A DNA stretch of 64,000 nucleotides from Rana temporaria (taxonomy: Eukaryota > Chordata > Amphibia > Anura > Ranidae). The notes under the pieces were generated by a model. The model made no database searches, had not been told where the DNA came from, and saw only the letters and a list, made by a program, of their open reading frames with translations. The stretch covers positions 158,026,456-158,090,455 of the forward strand of contig NC_053494.1 of NCBI RefSeq assembly GCF_905171775.1, read 5' to 3'. Shown here in pieces: positions 32,979 through 43,640 of this stretch (within the stretch, counting starts at the first letter, position 1; each line of letters begins with the position of its first letter). A program made the translations under genes and the position numbers.

Positions 32979-33000
32979 TCACCTGTATGCTTACAGGTGA
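32979..33000 (+). other. Hairpin 19 bases after the titin stop codon
   Basis: TCACCTGTA, loop TGCT, TACAGGTGA: a perfect 9-bp stem with a 4-base loop in the start of the 3'UTR. On DNA it also forms two CACCTG/CAGGTG E-box-like words. Function unknown. Confidence 0.6.
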
Positions 33001-33882
33001 TTCACAAGGACTGGAACTGATTTGTAAATAGAGAATTATTTTTGTACCTACCTTTATAAGACAAAGTCCACAGATTTACACTGAATTTTGCTCTTATTTA
33101 ACTTAAGAGGCTAAAACCTTTTTTTTGACATGTACATACTGTATATAGCCGAGTTGACCGGTTATGGAGTTCTGTACCATATATTTTATGACGTTTTAAA
33201 GAAAATGCAACGGAACGAACGGTAGGCAGGAGAAAGTTTCCTAGGAAGCGAATACCTTGTCTACCATTAAACGATGTGCCTCAACACCATGTTGATGACT
33301 TAAGTATACCTCAGCAGGTTGAGAAACTCCCTGTTGAAGACTTACACCCGATAGAGGATGCTACTCACGAACTATGCTAATAAACATTACATATTTGAAA
33401 TAATAGTAAATATAAGGTGCTGTCTGCAACTACCCTCCTGTAGGCACCACTGCAATATTTACATTATTGAGAAAAGACGACTGTTTACTGTTCAACAGAG
33501 ACTATTTCTAAGCTGAGCAAAGTGTTAACGGCCAACACTTTGTTCACAATTTGTTTCACTGCCCTTTTTCTGACATGTCGACTCCCTCAACTTGCTCCAA
33601 AAAGTAACATCATCCGGCCATACCCTTATCGAAGCAAGTTCAGAGACTCGCATGCAGAATCAGTGGCAACTCTCCTAGAGGTTCATGGGTGCAGTGATTG
33701 TGTGTGAGTAGATAGCATTACATGTTATGACAACAGGGCAAATAAGCAAAGAACCACAGTCAAGCAAGCTGTTGATAAAACCTGTAAAGCTCAATAATTT
33801 GTTGTTGCTCTTTCATGTAGTAGTTATTGTGATTGTAGAATTATCTATTTATTGAACCTCTTGGAGATAGTTCATTGAATGC

Positions 33883-33910
33883 AATAAAGCGTGTTATCTG
33901 CACCAATAAA
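33883..33910 (+). promoter_or_regulatory. TTN: Titin poly(A) signals (two AATAAA)
   Basis: AATAAA at 33,883-33,888 and again at 33,905-33,910. A T/GT-rich downstream element (GTGATGCTTTTTCTTTTTGTT) follows from about 33,916. The second hexamer is better placed for cleavage near 33,925. Confidence 0.85.
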
Positions 33911-33925
33911 CTCTGTGATGCTTTT

Positions 33926-34716
33926 TCTTTTTGTTAATTCTATGAATATGATGAATAGGTCAGGCCACTGGAGGTGTCATATTGTGGTAGTGGGAAGGTT
34001 TAAATTGTATGTCTAGTCAAGATTTCTTTTCTTGTTAAGTCCTAAATGGGGTAGGGAGGGGTTAGGATACATGTTAGGTTTTTACTGCTATCCAGGGCTG
34101 TGTTAGAGGTAATTTCCCCTCGCTCATTGTCAATTTTAGCAGCCCACTTTACATTAAAACGATGGACTTATACCAGCCATATACAACTTGATACATGTGG
34201 CCCCTCCAATTTCAGAAGTGCTTGAAACAATGCAATTTTTTGGTTTACTCTCAAGTGGTATACTCAAAGGTGCACTAACTGCTGTATTTTACCAGTAGCA
34301 ACATATCATTAGTTGCCACCTTCATACATTGGCCTTATTGGGGGACAAGGGTTACAGCAGTGAGGCACTGCATCACGTCAGCAATAACACAAATATTCCT
34401 CCTCATTCATAATTTTGAAAAAGATCTGACAGTTTTAGTCTGAAGAGTTAACTGGTGTTTAAAGCAGGAACATGGGTAACAGCACAGTTTCACAGAGGTA
34501 AAAATTAATTGGTACACCCAGAGACATTCACCCAATCCAGCTGCTTTATTGTCAGTAAATTGTTTCTATATCTATAAACCTTCCCCCAATATCTCCTGAC
34601 CAGGCCACTTGGCAAAATAAATAAAATTAATCGGTCAGAATGCAATTTCCATTGCTGTCCACTGTAACAGGCCAGCACCTACAGCATTCCCTGTTCCCTT
34701 CCAATATGAAAGTTTG
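33926..34716. other. Intergenic, nothing recognised
   Basis: No open frame of note, no splice pair with coding support and no clean repeat ends are seen in this AT-moderate stretch downstream of titin. Confidence 0.5.
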
Positions 34717-34915
34717 ACAGATGTAAACGTACCTGTTTGAAGTCTACTCTTTCATGGAATAATCGTTTGGCAGTCAGGCGATGCGATTTGAACAGGAAGT
34801 GAGCTGGGGAGGGGAACAATAAAATGAGGATGAGCTCCCTGTCCCTGCCTGCTCTCACAGCGGTCTAGGTGGACTTTACCTCTCTACATGAGCAGCAATT
34901 AAAGTTTGTCTTTTT
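34717..34915 (+). repeat. ~200-bp dispersed repeat, copy A
   Basis: From ACAGATGTAAACGTACC to AAAGTTTGTCTTTT. It is almost identical to 38,652-38,857, in the same orientation about 3.9 kb away. The main differences are an 8-base change (ATAAACAG present in copy B only) and scattered substitutions. No inverted ends. The class is uncertain: a SINE-like unit, a solo LTR fragment or another short interspersed unit. Confidence 0.85.
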
Positions 34916-34978
34916 GGATCCTGTTGCTTTGCTCTTTACTGTGAGTCAAATCAGGGATGTGTGATGCTAGTTTCTCTT

Positions 34979-35247
34979 AGGCCGGGGTCACACATATGCA
35001 AATTGGATGCAGGTTTCTCCACATCCAATTTGCATGACAGGCAAATGTGACCGGCTTTCAATAGAGCCGGTTCACACAAGTCCGGGTGGCTACAATCCAG
35101 ATTGAAAAAGGGTCTGGTGCATCTTTAGGTAAATTTCAGGTGGGAATACAGGCTAAAATTCGGACCTGAACCACACCTGAACCAGTGTACAGGAACGCAG
35201 CGGACCCCAGGCACAAACCCACGGCTGCACATGTGTGAACCCAGCCT
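34979..35247. mobile_element. MITE with AGGCCGGGGTCACACAT ends
   Basis: The left end AGGCCGGGGTCACACATATGC pairs with the right end GCACATGTGTGAACCCAGCCT. Just inside the left end ATTGGATGCAGG.. is mirrored by CATCCAATTTGCATG. About 270 bp, non-coding. Confidence 0.7.
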
Positions 35248-36763
35248 CACATTCACCGGTGAACACAGCTCTTCTATTCTTGACCATAGAGTTTATAACG
35301 CCACCTACAGAAGTAGGACAATAGACAGAAAAAGAACACAGCAACACCTATGGGCAGTTCTAGCTTGGTATAAACCCCCTCTCTGCTATAGGCAGGCCAG
35401 TTATTTCTGCCTAGAGTAAAGACCTGGTTCCCTGTTGGGACCTGTGGTTCCATAGTTTTGTTATCTTCTTTTTTTCCTGGAATTTTTCCTGTGGAGACCT
35501 TTGTTACCCGTTTATTATAATTAAGATTAAACATCTCAAAGATATGATGTGGGTTAAATGAGAGGTCTTTGACCAAGAGTGAAAGCTTTAACACAATATC
35601 ATTTATTGGGGAGTAGTTGAAAATCTATCTAATACACAACCATCTATCTATAGTCTACACCAAGGGAGAACATATTAGGTTAAAATAAAAGAATTACATG
35701 AAGGAATACAGAGTATATTCCGTAAAACATTAATCTACAAACATATTCAGTTACAAGTAAAAGGCAGACCTTTCCCATATTTACCCTTTTGTTCCATTCT
35801 GATGGCTGCTCTCCCAAAGAGTGGAGAATTTACCCCCCATCTAGTTCATGTATATCATTACAGGCTGATGCCTCATTGGTTGGCATAGCGTGGCTCTTGA
35901 TTAGAGAGCTTCCCTATTACTGGTTACAGACTGGCTACTTCTCCAATGTCTATACTTTGCATAAGTCAGCCCCCTTTAATGCAAATCCTTGTGACTATTC
36001 TGGGCAGGAGATTAAATAAAACTTCCCGGGAAGTTAAGTTTTGAATAAGGGTTGGCCTCCCTTCATTGCATATCCCAGCATGGGATCCTTTGAAGCGAGT
36101 ATGTGTAAAACAATGAGGTTTGGATCTCCATTGTTTGTATACACAAGCCTAGGCACCATCTTGTCTGCCTAACCTAGACTTCTTGGTGGCTCGGTTACAT
36201 AGACACAAAGCCAATTGAAATATATTCATAATTACAATATTTTACAGCTAATAATGAAGATTTCACATAAACTCATAAGGCAACAGATGGCCCCTTGTGG
36301 CCAGTTGAGAATATGAGACTTGGCCATACCTAAAATAATGGTTTATGTCTAATCTCCTTTAATATTTGGAACTTTGGGCTTTGCCCTCTGAAATGAAATA
36401 AAACTCTTTGAGAGAAAAAACGTTTAAAGTCCCCATCTTTACAGTCCATATTTCTGGATCCCAGGTTCGGTAGTCATCACTTGTTCTGGATGTAATAAGT
36501 CCATAATAAAAATCATAAGATACAAAACACACAAAAAAAACCAAGAAGGAAAAAAAACATGAGGATCTTTGTTCTCAACAGTCCAATACTAATAATGCGA
36601 AAGTCCATAATGCCAATCTGGTCCTGTTGCCCTTGCTTCTGGGACAGCCTTCCACGGTGATTCCAATTGAATACAGCATACAGTAATGGCCTTTGGACTG
36701 GCTTTCTGAGATTATACTTTATTAATGTGGACAAAGGTAGAGCAAGGAAAACACGAGAACTTA
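35248..36763. other. Intergenic, no recognised gene
   Basis: 1.5 kb with no supported gene. It contains phrases such as TTTATTGGGGAGTAGTTG and CTTTATTAATGTGGACAAAGG that could belong to old retroelement terminal sequence, but no repeat pair or ends were found. Confidence 0.45.
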
Positions 36764-37763
36764 TAACCACTTAAGCCCCGGACCAATATGCTGCTAAATG
36801 CCCAAAGGCGTTTTTACAATTCGGCACTGCGTCTCTTTAACAGACAACTGCGCGCTCGTGCGACGTGGCTCCCAAACAAAATTGACGTCCTTTTTTCCCC
36901 ACAAATAGAGCTTTCTTTTGGTGGTATTTGATCACCTCTGCGGTTTTTATTTTTTGCGCTATAAACAAAAATAGAGCGACAATTTTGAAAAAAATGCAAT
37001 ATTTTTTACTTTTTGCTGTAATAAATATCCCCCAAAAACATATATAAAATTTTTTTTTTCCTCAGTTTAGGCCGATACATATTCTTCTACCTAATTTTGG
37101 TAAAAAAAAAATCTCAATAAGCGTTTATCGATTGGTTTGCGCAAAATTTATAGCGTTTACAAAATAGGGGATATTTTTATTGCATTTTTATTAATTTTTT
37201 TTTTTTTACTACTAATGGCGGCGATCAGCGATTTTTTTCGTGACTGCGACATTATGGCGAACACTTCGGACAATTTTGACACATTTTTGGGACCATTGTC
37301 ATTTTCACAGCAAAAAATGCATTTAAATTGCATTCTTTATTGTGAAAATGACAGTTGCAGTTTGGGAGTTAACCACAGGGGGCGCTGAACGTGTTAGGCT
37401 TCACCTAGTGTGTGTTTACAACAGTAGGGGGGTGTGGCTGTAGGTCTGACGTCATCGATTGTGTCTCCCCTATAAAGGGGATGACACGATCGATGCGCCG
37501 CCACAGTGAAGCACGGGGAAGCCGTGTTTACATACGGCTCTCCCCGTTCTTCAGCCCTGGGGAGCGATCGCGACGGAGCGGCTATAAACGAATAGCCTCG
37601 CCGTCGTCCCGGATTGCTCCCCAAAGGAATCCGCCCGCCGCGGGGGGGGGTCCCGATCGAACCCCCCACCCGCTAGAAGGCAAGGACGTATATATACGTC
37701 CTTCTGCCTGTCCGTGCCATTGTGCGGACGTAAATAGTCGTGCGGCGGGCGTTAAGGGGTTAA
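36764..37763 (+). mobile_element. Family B repeat, full-length copy (TTAACCACTTAA .. TTAAGGGGTTAA)
   Basis: About 1 kb. It starts TAACCACTTAAGCCCCGGACC and ends GCGTTAAGGGGTTAAG, short imperfect inverted ends. The left half is AT-rich and carries AATAGAGCTTTCTTTTGGTGG and AATAAGCGTTTATCGATTGG. The right half is CpG-rich with CACAGGGGGCGCT, GCGATCGCGACGG and the palindrome GGACGTATATATACGTCC. Other copies: 54,469-55,433 (+), 61,299-62,281 (-), 15,015-15,776 (decayed). Confidence 0.85.
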
Positions 37764-38130
37764 GACATATGCATTCAAATGAATGCTTATCTTGTCATTC
37801 TGAGTATTAAGGACCTTTGATTAGAATTGTTATAGATAAACTGCAACATAATAATGAGACCCTTTCCCATTGACACAGTTAACAATTTGACAATACAATA
37901 CGCCCTTCAGCCAGGTTGTCTGATTTCCATACCCCATCCTTCTTTCTCCATTGTCAAATGCCTGCATGTAACTCTGCCCCACCTTCTGCTGAATACCACT
38001 GTGTGTGTATGACCCTTCAAGTGTCCAGGGGGAGCTTGTTGCCATCGCAACTCACCACAAGCTCCTACTTTAAGAGGTCTCAATGCAGATCAGGCAGTGT
38101 CACCTATGCAGACAAAAAATAGGATTTTAT
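37764..38130. other. Intergenic, nothing recognised
   Basis: A 367-bp stretch between the family B copy and the 3' part of the DIRS-like element. No coding or repeat signal could be supported. Confidence 0.4.
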
Positions 38131-38559
38131 TCTCACCATAAAATCCTTTTCTCTGAGTTCATGGACAGACACAGCCTTAATCTTGACAAAGTGGGTATTA
38201 GCCTTCCTTTAGGAGCGACTAGGCAGAAAGTGTTAACTTCAAAGCTGAACAGCTCCGTCCAGGGGGCAGTCCTACCGGCTATATCCCCTCAGCCTGCACT
38301 AAGCAGCTCAGTTCGTCAAAAGCAGTACAAACTTAAAAAAAGAGGGGTGGGTGCTGTGTCCGTCCATGAACTCAGAGAAAAGGATTTTAAGGTGAGTATA
38401 AAATTCTTTTTTTTCTCTTTCGTTCATGGACACAGCCTTAATCTTGACAAAGTGGGACGTCCCAAAACAGTTTAAAAATGAGGGGTGGGAACAGCATAAA
38501 ATTAAACTTCACCCCAAAACAAAACAGAGTTCCTCAACTGAGGAGTTGTAACTCTAAAC

Positions 38560-39925
38560 AGCCACCTGCAAAACTTTGCGGCCGAAGAAGCATCCGAAGA
38601 TGCACTCACATCAACTTGTAAAGTTTAGTGAAAGTGTGACCGGGCGACCACACAGATGTAAACGTACCTGTTTGAAGTCTACTCTTTCAAAGAATAATCG
38701 TTTGGCAGTCAGGCGATGCATTTGAACAGGAAGTGAGCATAAACAGCTGGGGAGGGGAACAATAAAATGAGGATGAGCTCCCTGTCCCTGCCTGCTCTCA
38801 CAGCGGTCTAGGTGGACTTTACCTCTTTACCTGAGCAGCAACTAAAGTTTGTCTTTTGGGAAACAGACGCTTGATGTCAGAGAGCCCAAGAGGCACCATT
38901 GCCCTGGTCAAATGCATCGTGACAGGGAGGCGCCCGACCCTTTATGGCGTAAGCCTGATCACGATCTGTCGGATCCACCTTGAAATGGTGGCCGATGAGA
39001 CCGCTGGGCCCTTCTTGGGACCAGCCACCAAAACAAACAGTGAGTCTGAACTCCGGAACGGAGCAGTAACAGACAAGTATACTCTCGGAGCTCAGACAAC
39101 ATCCAAGGAATTCCTTGTCGTCTCCTTAGGATTCGACAGATGAGGATACAAGGATGGCAGTACAATGTCTTCCTTGAGATGGAAGGTCGAAATGACCTTA
39201 GGAAGAAAAGAAGGCTGCGGACGCAGCACAACCTTATCCTTGTGGAAGATCAGATAGGGAGCCTTGTATGACAAGGCTGCCAGCTCAGAAATATGTCTAA
39301 CTGACGTGACCGCCACCAAAAAGACCACCTTCTGAGAAAGTGTCAACAAGGGAATCTCCCTGATCTCTTCAAACAGTGGTTTCTGAAGCACTGAGAGTAC
39401 CAAATTCAAGTCCCACGGGGGTAGCAGAGGACGGACCAGAGTGGCCACATGCCGACCCCCTGTGCAAATATTCTCACTAAAGAGTGAGTTGCCAGGGGTC
39501 GCTGAAAAAAAACAGCCAGGGCAGATATCTGCTCCTTAAATTGTACTTAACGCAAGCCTTTTGTCCACCCCACGCTGTAAGAACGGCAGGACTCTGGACA
39601 CCAAATAAGCAAATGAGGAAGGAGCCTTAGAGGAGGCAAGGCATAGATTAGCAGGTACTGACTCCACAGTGCCACTAAAGCATCTGTTGCGTCTGCCCAT
39701 GGGTCTCTTCACCTGGCCACAAACTTCAATACCTTCCAATTGAGTCAGGACGCCAGGAGATCTACGTCTGGCGTACCCCATCTCTGGCAAAGGCGCTGAA
39801 ACACATCTGGGGTCAGAGACCATTCTCCTTGGTCCAGCATCTGGCGACTCAGGTAGTCTGCCTGCCAGTTTTCCACGCCCGGAATGTATACGGCCGACAG
39901 AGCCGGTACGCTCCTTTCTGTCCAC
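38560..39925 (-). pseudogene. DIRS tyrosine recombinase remnant
   Basis: Fragments in shifting frames show LVSRVLPFLQRGVDK, then FLVAVTSVRHISELAALS (with the box-I type Arg), then GPKKGPAVSSATISRWI. The 206-bp repeat at 38,652-38,857 follows. Downstream of that the typical C-terminal phrase (DVSASSDAS..AKF) resumes around 38,570-38,610. The gene is inactivated by frameshifts, stops and the insertion. Confidence 0.82.
38652..38857 (+). repeat. ~200-bp dispersed repeat, copy B, inside the DIRS recombinase
   Basis: Second copy of the 34,717-34,915 repeat. It interrupts recombinase coding sequence, which resumes on its other side, so it was mobile or was copied into the element after the element arrived. 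No clear target duplication was found at its borders. Confidence 0.82.
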
Positions 39926-40414
39926 CTTAGGATGTGAGCTACCTCAGACGCTGCAGCCGAGCTTCTTGTTTCTCCTTGATGGTTGACATATGCCACTGCC
40001 GTGGCATTGTCAGACTGGATCCTGACTGGATGCCCTTGTAGCCTCTGAGACCATGTGGAGAGGCACAGCATGATCGCCCAAAGTTCCAGGACATTGATCG
40101 GCAAGTGGGGAATCCTCCAGAGACCAGCGACCCTGGGTCAACTGAATCCCCCAGACTCCCCCCAAACCGGTAAGGCTGGCGTCCATCTTGATGACTATCC
40201 AGTGAAAGGGATAGGACGACTTCCCGGACAGAAGTGCCGGTGAGGTCAGCCACCAAACAAGGGAGTTCCTGACCAGGTGGCTCACCCGGATTTGATAATC
40301 CAGGGATGGGCACTTGTCCCATCTGGACAGAATTTCCTTCTGTAGCACTCGCGTGTGAGATTGCGCATATGGTAATGCCTCGAAGGAGGCCACCACGAGG
40401 CCCAGGACTCGCAT
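39745..40414 (-). pseudogene. DIRS RNase H region remnant
   Basis: Two overlapping frames. One has MDASLTGLGGVWG and a truncated continuation. The other has INVLELWAIMLCL, VRIQSDNATAVAYVNHQG, VYIPGVENWQADYLSR and WGTPDVDLLAS, the standard DIRS RNase H signatures. A frameshift near 40,100 separates them. Confidence 0.85.
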
Positions 40415-40445
40415 GCAAAACTGGAGTGATGACCATTTTGGGATG

Positions 40446-41213
40446 TCAACTGCCGCAGCGCAGTCCGAAGGGTCTGGAACTTTTCCACAGGGAAAAAAAA
40501 CCCTTTGCCTCTGAGGAGTGCAGAATCAACCCCAGATATACTAGGCAATGAGTCGGTACCATTACTGACTTCTGAGTGTTCAGTACCCAACCAAAGTGTT
40601 GGAGGGTTTGACAGGTTATAGACACACTCACCTCTAATTCTGAGCTTGAAGTGGCCTTCAGAAGATTGTCCAAGTAGCCCAAGATAGCGATGCCTTGCTG
40701 TTTTAATAGGGTGAGAATTGGGGCAAGCACCTTGGTGCCGAAGCCAGGCCAAAGGGGAGAGCCACCAATAGATAGTGGTCTTCCCCGACCACAAAACGCA
40801 GAAATAGGCATAGTAAAAAGGCATCCCTGGTGTCCAAGAATGCCAGAAAGTCCCCCGGCTGGAGTGAGAACAGAGCGAACCGATTCCATCCGGAATCTTT
40901 GTACCTTCACGAAGCAATTGAGGGCCCCGAGGTCCAGAATTGGGCGAACGCCCTCCTTCTTTGGTACTATGAACAGATTTGAGTAAAACCCCTGAAACCG
41001 TTCCTGTACTGGGACAGGGATAACCACACCACGTTTCAGCAGGTCTTGAACTGCCCCTAATAGGGCTTCCTGATGATTCAGTTGTAGCTGGAGGTTGGAG
41101 GGAAAAAATCTGTTTGATGGGCAAGATAGAAATTCTATCTTGTACCCTGAAGAGATTACCTCGCAAACTGGGTCGCGAATTTGTCCCCGCACCCGAGAGA
41201 TGGGTGGGGACAA
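40446..41213 (-). pseudogene. DIRS reverse transcriptase remnant
   Basis: 256 residues with LLKRGVVIPVP, GFYSNLFIVPKKEG, RPILDLGALN and FRMESVRSVL, then a disturbed palm region and GYLDNLL (about 40,668-40,690). The catalytic box reads YLDN instead of YLDD, so one metal-binding Asp is lost. The middle of the palm is frameshifted relative to 40,282-41,166. Confidence 0.86.
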
Positions 41214-41437
41214 ACTTTCATGCAGACGTAGCTTTGTCTGCAGGTTTGTTGGGTTTGCGAAACGCAGGGGAGTCTCTGTCCCTGAGCAGGCTCTTTATCG
41301 GCCTGAGGTCTTTTACCCGCTGCGCTGGGCGGACGAAAGAAACGCTTGTGTGCAGGGAAGAAGGGCCCTTGCCTACGGCATGGCTCCTTCCCCTTTTTGG
41401 ACTGTGGAAGCAGTGTGCTCTTACCTCCTGTGGCATC

Positions 41438-42640
41438 TTAAATTATGTCATCCAGGGAAGCTCCAAAAAGTCTGTCGCCCTTAAAGGGCAGGTCCATCGG
41501 GACCTTTTTGGAAGATTGGTCCGCAGACCAAATCTTTAACCAAAGTAGACGGCGTAACACCACCGCCTGACTTGAAGCCCTGGCCAGCAGAGGAATAGTG
41601 TCCAAGGCTGATTCGCAAATGAATTTTAGGCCTTGTTCCAGTTGGTCAGCTAGAGCATGGGTCTTCAAACTATGGCCCTCCAGTTGTTCAGGAACTACAA
41701 TTCCCATCATGCCTAGTCATGTCTGTGAATGTCAGAGTTTTACAATGCCTCATGGGATATGTAGTTCCGCAACAGCTGGAGGGCCGTAGTTTGAGGATCC
41801 CTGAGCTAGAGCTACCTCGTTCGGGGAAGCCTGATTTGCTTGTAACCCATTGAGCAGCATCTTTGCCCATTCCGTGAGTGCCTGGGACACCAGGGCTTCA
41901 ACTATGGTTGGACGTACAGCCGAATCTACTACCGTGTATAGGTTGTGGGTGATCGCCTCAGCCTTCTTGTCCACAGGGTCTTTGAAGGCAGGAGCCCCCT
42001 TCACCGGTATGGTGGTTAGCTTGTTTAGTCTGGACACAGGAGGGTCCACTATCGGGGACGAGGTCCATTTTTTCAAGAAACTCTCTTCAAGAGGGTAGCG
42101 CACCGCCAGATTTTTAGGGACTGAAAAAAACTTCTGTGGTTTATCCCACTCCTTGTATAAAAGCTTGTCTAAATAAGACACATAAGGAAACACCTTAGCA
42201 GTGGCGCGTCTGCTGCTTCTGCCCCTCTATTTTTTGAGTATCTTGCACTGCGGTGATAGGGTCACTTACTAGAGCCCTATCGCGTGCTGACCTGGGTCCG
42301 GAGTCGTCCTCTCTGTCTGGGCGATCTTGGCCCGCATCTTCAGATACCTCAGAGCCAGGGTCATGAGCACTAACTGGACCTGGCTCCGCATCTGAGTTGT
42401 CCATAGAAGATGGCACGCGCTGCTTCCACCTTGGCAACAATGGCATCTAGGATTGCCGACATAGCGTCCACCGATACCTCGGGTGCAGGGGCATCAATTG
42501 CCAGCTCAGGTGTCTGGGGAAAAAACGTCTGCTTCTGAATCCATGCTGTCCACAAACACCTGACACAGGCACTCCCAAACAAGTAACCCACCCTCTTGGC
42601 TGCAGCAGAGACGAGGGGTTCCCCCCCAGAGGACTCACCA
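41438..42640 (-). pseudogene. DIRS Gag-like remnant
   Basis: The fragment at 41,812-42,193 has YVSYLDKLLYKEWDKP, VDPPVSRLNKLTTIPVKG and HNLYTVVDSAVRPTIVEA, the conserved middle of DIRS Gag. An acidic N-terminal-like part (DNSDAEPGPVSAHD..) lies at 42,195-42,446 in another frame. It is cut by the hAT MITE at 41,656-41,803; sequence continues beyond it to about 41,440. Confidence 0.75.
41648..41811. mobile_element. 148-bp hAT MITE in the DIRS Gag, target duplication AGCTAGAG
   Basis: An exact 8-bp duplication AGCTAGAG at 41,648-41,655 and 41,804-41,811. The ends are CATGGGTCTTCAAACTATGG and CGTAGTTTGAGGATCCCTG, inverted. It contains GGAACTACAATTCCCATCATGC and CATGGGATATGTAGTTCC. Type and size fit a small hAT MITE common in frogs and other vertebrates. 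Confidence 0.93.
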
Positions 42641-42660
42641 CCCAGGAACAGTAGTAAGGT

Positions 42661-43425
42661 CGTTTGCTAGCAGAGCTTCTTCCTCTAGCAGAATGTGTCT
42701 GTCGATCTGTGCTGCTTCAAAGCTACGATCGAAGGCTGCTTGTGGGGCTGCTACTTTTTGTCAGTTTTTTCAGCAGCGTGTATCTGTCTGTCTGGGCCGT
42801 TTTTAAATGGTCTGATCGATGGTAAAATGGCCCCCGATCTGACACTAGAGATCAACAGCGAGTGGGCTACAAAAGCATGGACGCCAGCGTAGATGAGTGT
42901 GGGACCTACAGGAAAATGCCCACCGAGCGGCGGCTAGAGGCCTACCCAGCGCGGCCACCGAAAACAACATTCGTTTACAGCGCCGCCGTATCTGGGAGCC
43001 TGGAGCAAAATGCAGAGGCAGAGCGGCCGCTAGCAGAAAACCACAGTGATCGGTCCAGTGCAGCAGAGTAAATACAGCAGGCAGTACACACAGCAGGAAT
43101 CACCAAAAACATAGCCGCCGAGCGTCGATAGAGGCCAATACAATGCAGCCACAAGAACATGGCCGCCAGTGCAAGTAAAGCAATACAGCATGGAATGGCA
43201 CTTTCTAATTATTTTACTATGTTCCATTATAAAAAAATATATTAGTGGCAAAACACTAGGGGCCCGATTGCACAGCCGACCTTCGTGACCCTGGTCGTTC
43301 GGGCCGGAATTAAGAGCATCATGGCCCTGGTGCTGAGGATTTTGGTGGGCCCTGGATTATTAAGCCCCTTGCCCTGTATGCTAAATTAAAAGTTTCTCTA
43401 CAGCCCCGCCCTAATTAACCACCAC
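42661..43425. other. Possible 5' part of the DIRS element, then unassigned sequence
   Basis: 42,661-43,200 is GC-rich with repeated GCCGCCGAGCG/GCGGCTAGAGGCC phrases and may be leader sequence of the - strand element. No coding signal was recognised, and 43,200-43,425 is unassigned. Confidence 0.35.
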
Positions 43426-43479
43426 TTGTGCCTAGGCCTTATTATCTACTGTGCCTGCAGCCTCCCTGGCCTTACCACC

Positions 43480-43625
43480 CACTGCACCTGCAACCCTCTT
43501 CCCTCACCACCCACCATGCCTGAGCCCCCCGCCCCTCACCACCCACCATGCCTGAGCCCCCATCCCTCACTATCCACCATGCCTAGGTACACCTTCCCTC
43601 ACCACCTACCGTGCCTGTAGGCCCC
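43480..43625. repeat. C-rich minisatellite (CTCACCACCCACCATGCCTGAGCCCCC)
   Basis: About four imperfect units of 30-38 bp based on CTCACCACCCACCATGCCTGAGC. It is immediately followed by the 31-bp minisatellite. The open frame over it is a by-product of composition. Confidence 0.75.
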
Positions 43626-43640
43626 CTTTATTGCAGAAAT

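Larger units (their letters stand above)
32961..33925 (+). other. TTN: Titin 3'UTR
   Basis: AT-rich non-coding sequence between the TAA at 32,958-32,960 and a cluster of poly(A) signals at 33,883-33,910. No repeat family is recognised. The putative cleavage region is followed by the T-rich stretch CTTTTTCTTTTTG. Confidence 0.85.
38131..42660 (-). mobile_element. Decayed DIRS-like (tyrosine recombinase) retrotransposon
   Basis: On the - strand, from high to low coordinate, broken frames encode a Gag-like protein, reverse transcriptase, RNase H and tyrosine recombinase. That order and the recombinase are diagnostic of DIRS elements rather than LTR or LINE elements. The low-coordinate end (38,131-38,470) has inner inverted segments GTTCATGGACAGACACAGCC and GTGTCCGTCCATGAAC, plus a repeat of CACAGCCTTAATCTTGACAAAGTGGG, likely the terminal/internal complementary repeats. 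It is interrupted by a 148-bp hAT MITE and a 206-bp repeat. Both ends are approximate; the 5' part may run to ~43.2 kb. Confidence 0.85.

Noticed and set aside
33522..33707. A 61-codon frame in the titin 3'UTR
   Set aside because: It follows the true stop by over 500 bases, has no Kozak-like context or recognisable sequence, and is best seen as UTR.
37137..37388. An 83-codon frame that recurs in part at 54.8-55.1 kb (with CDIMA, FDTFLGP)
   Set aside because: It recurs only because it is part of the non-coding family B repeat; it is interrupted and differs in other copies and lacks any domain.
34717..38857. The two ~200-bp direct repeats as LTRs of one retrotransposon
   Set aside because: No gag/pol lies between them, no TG..CA ends or primer-binding site, and one copy sits inside the DIRS recombinase.
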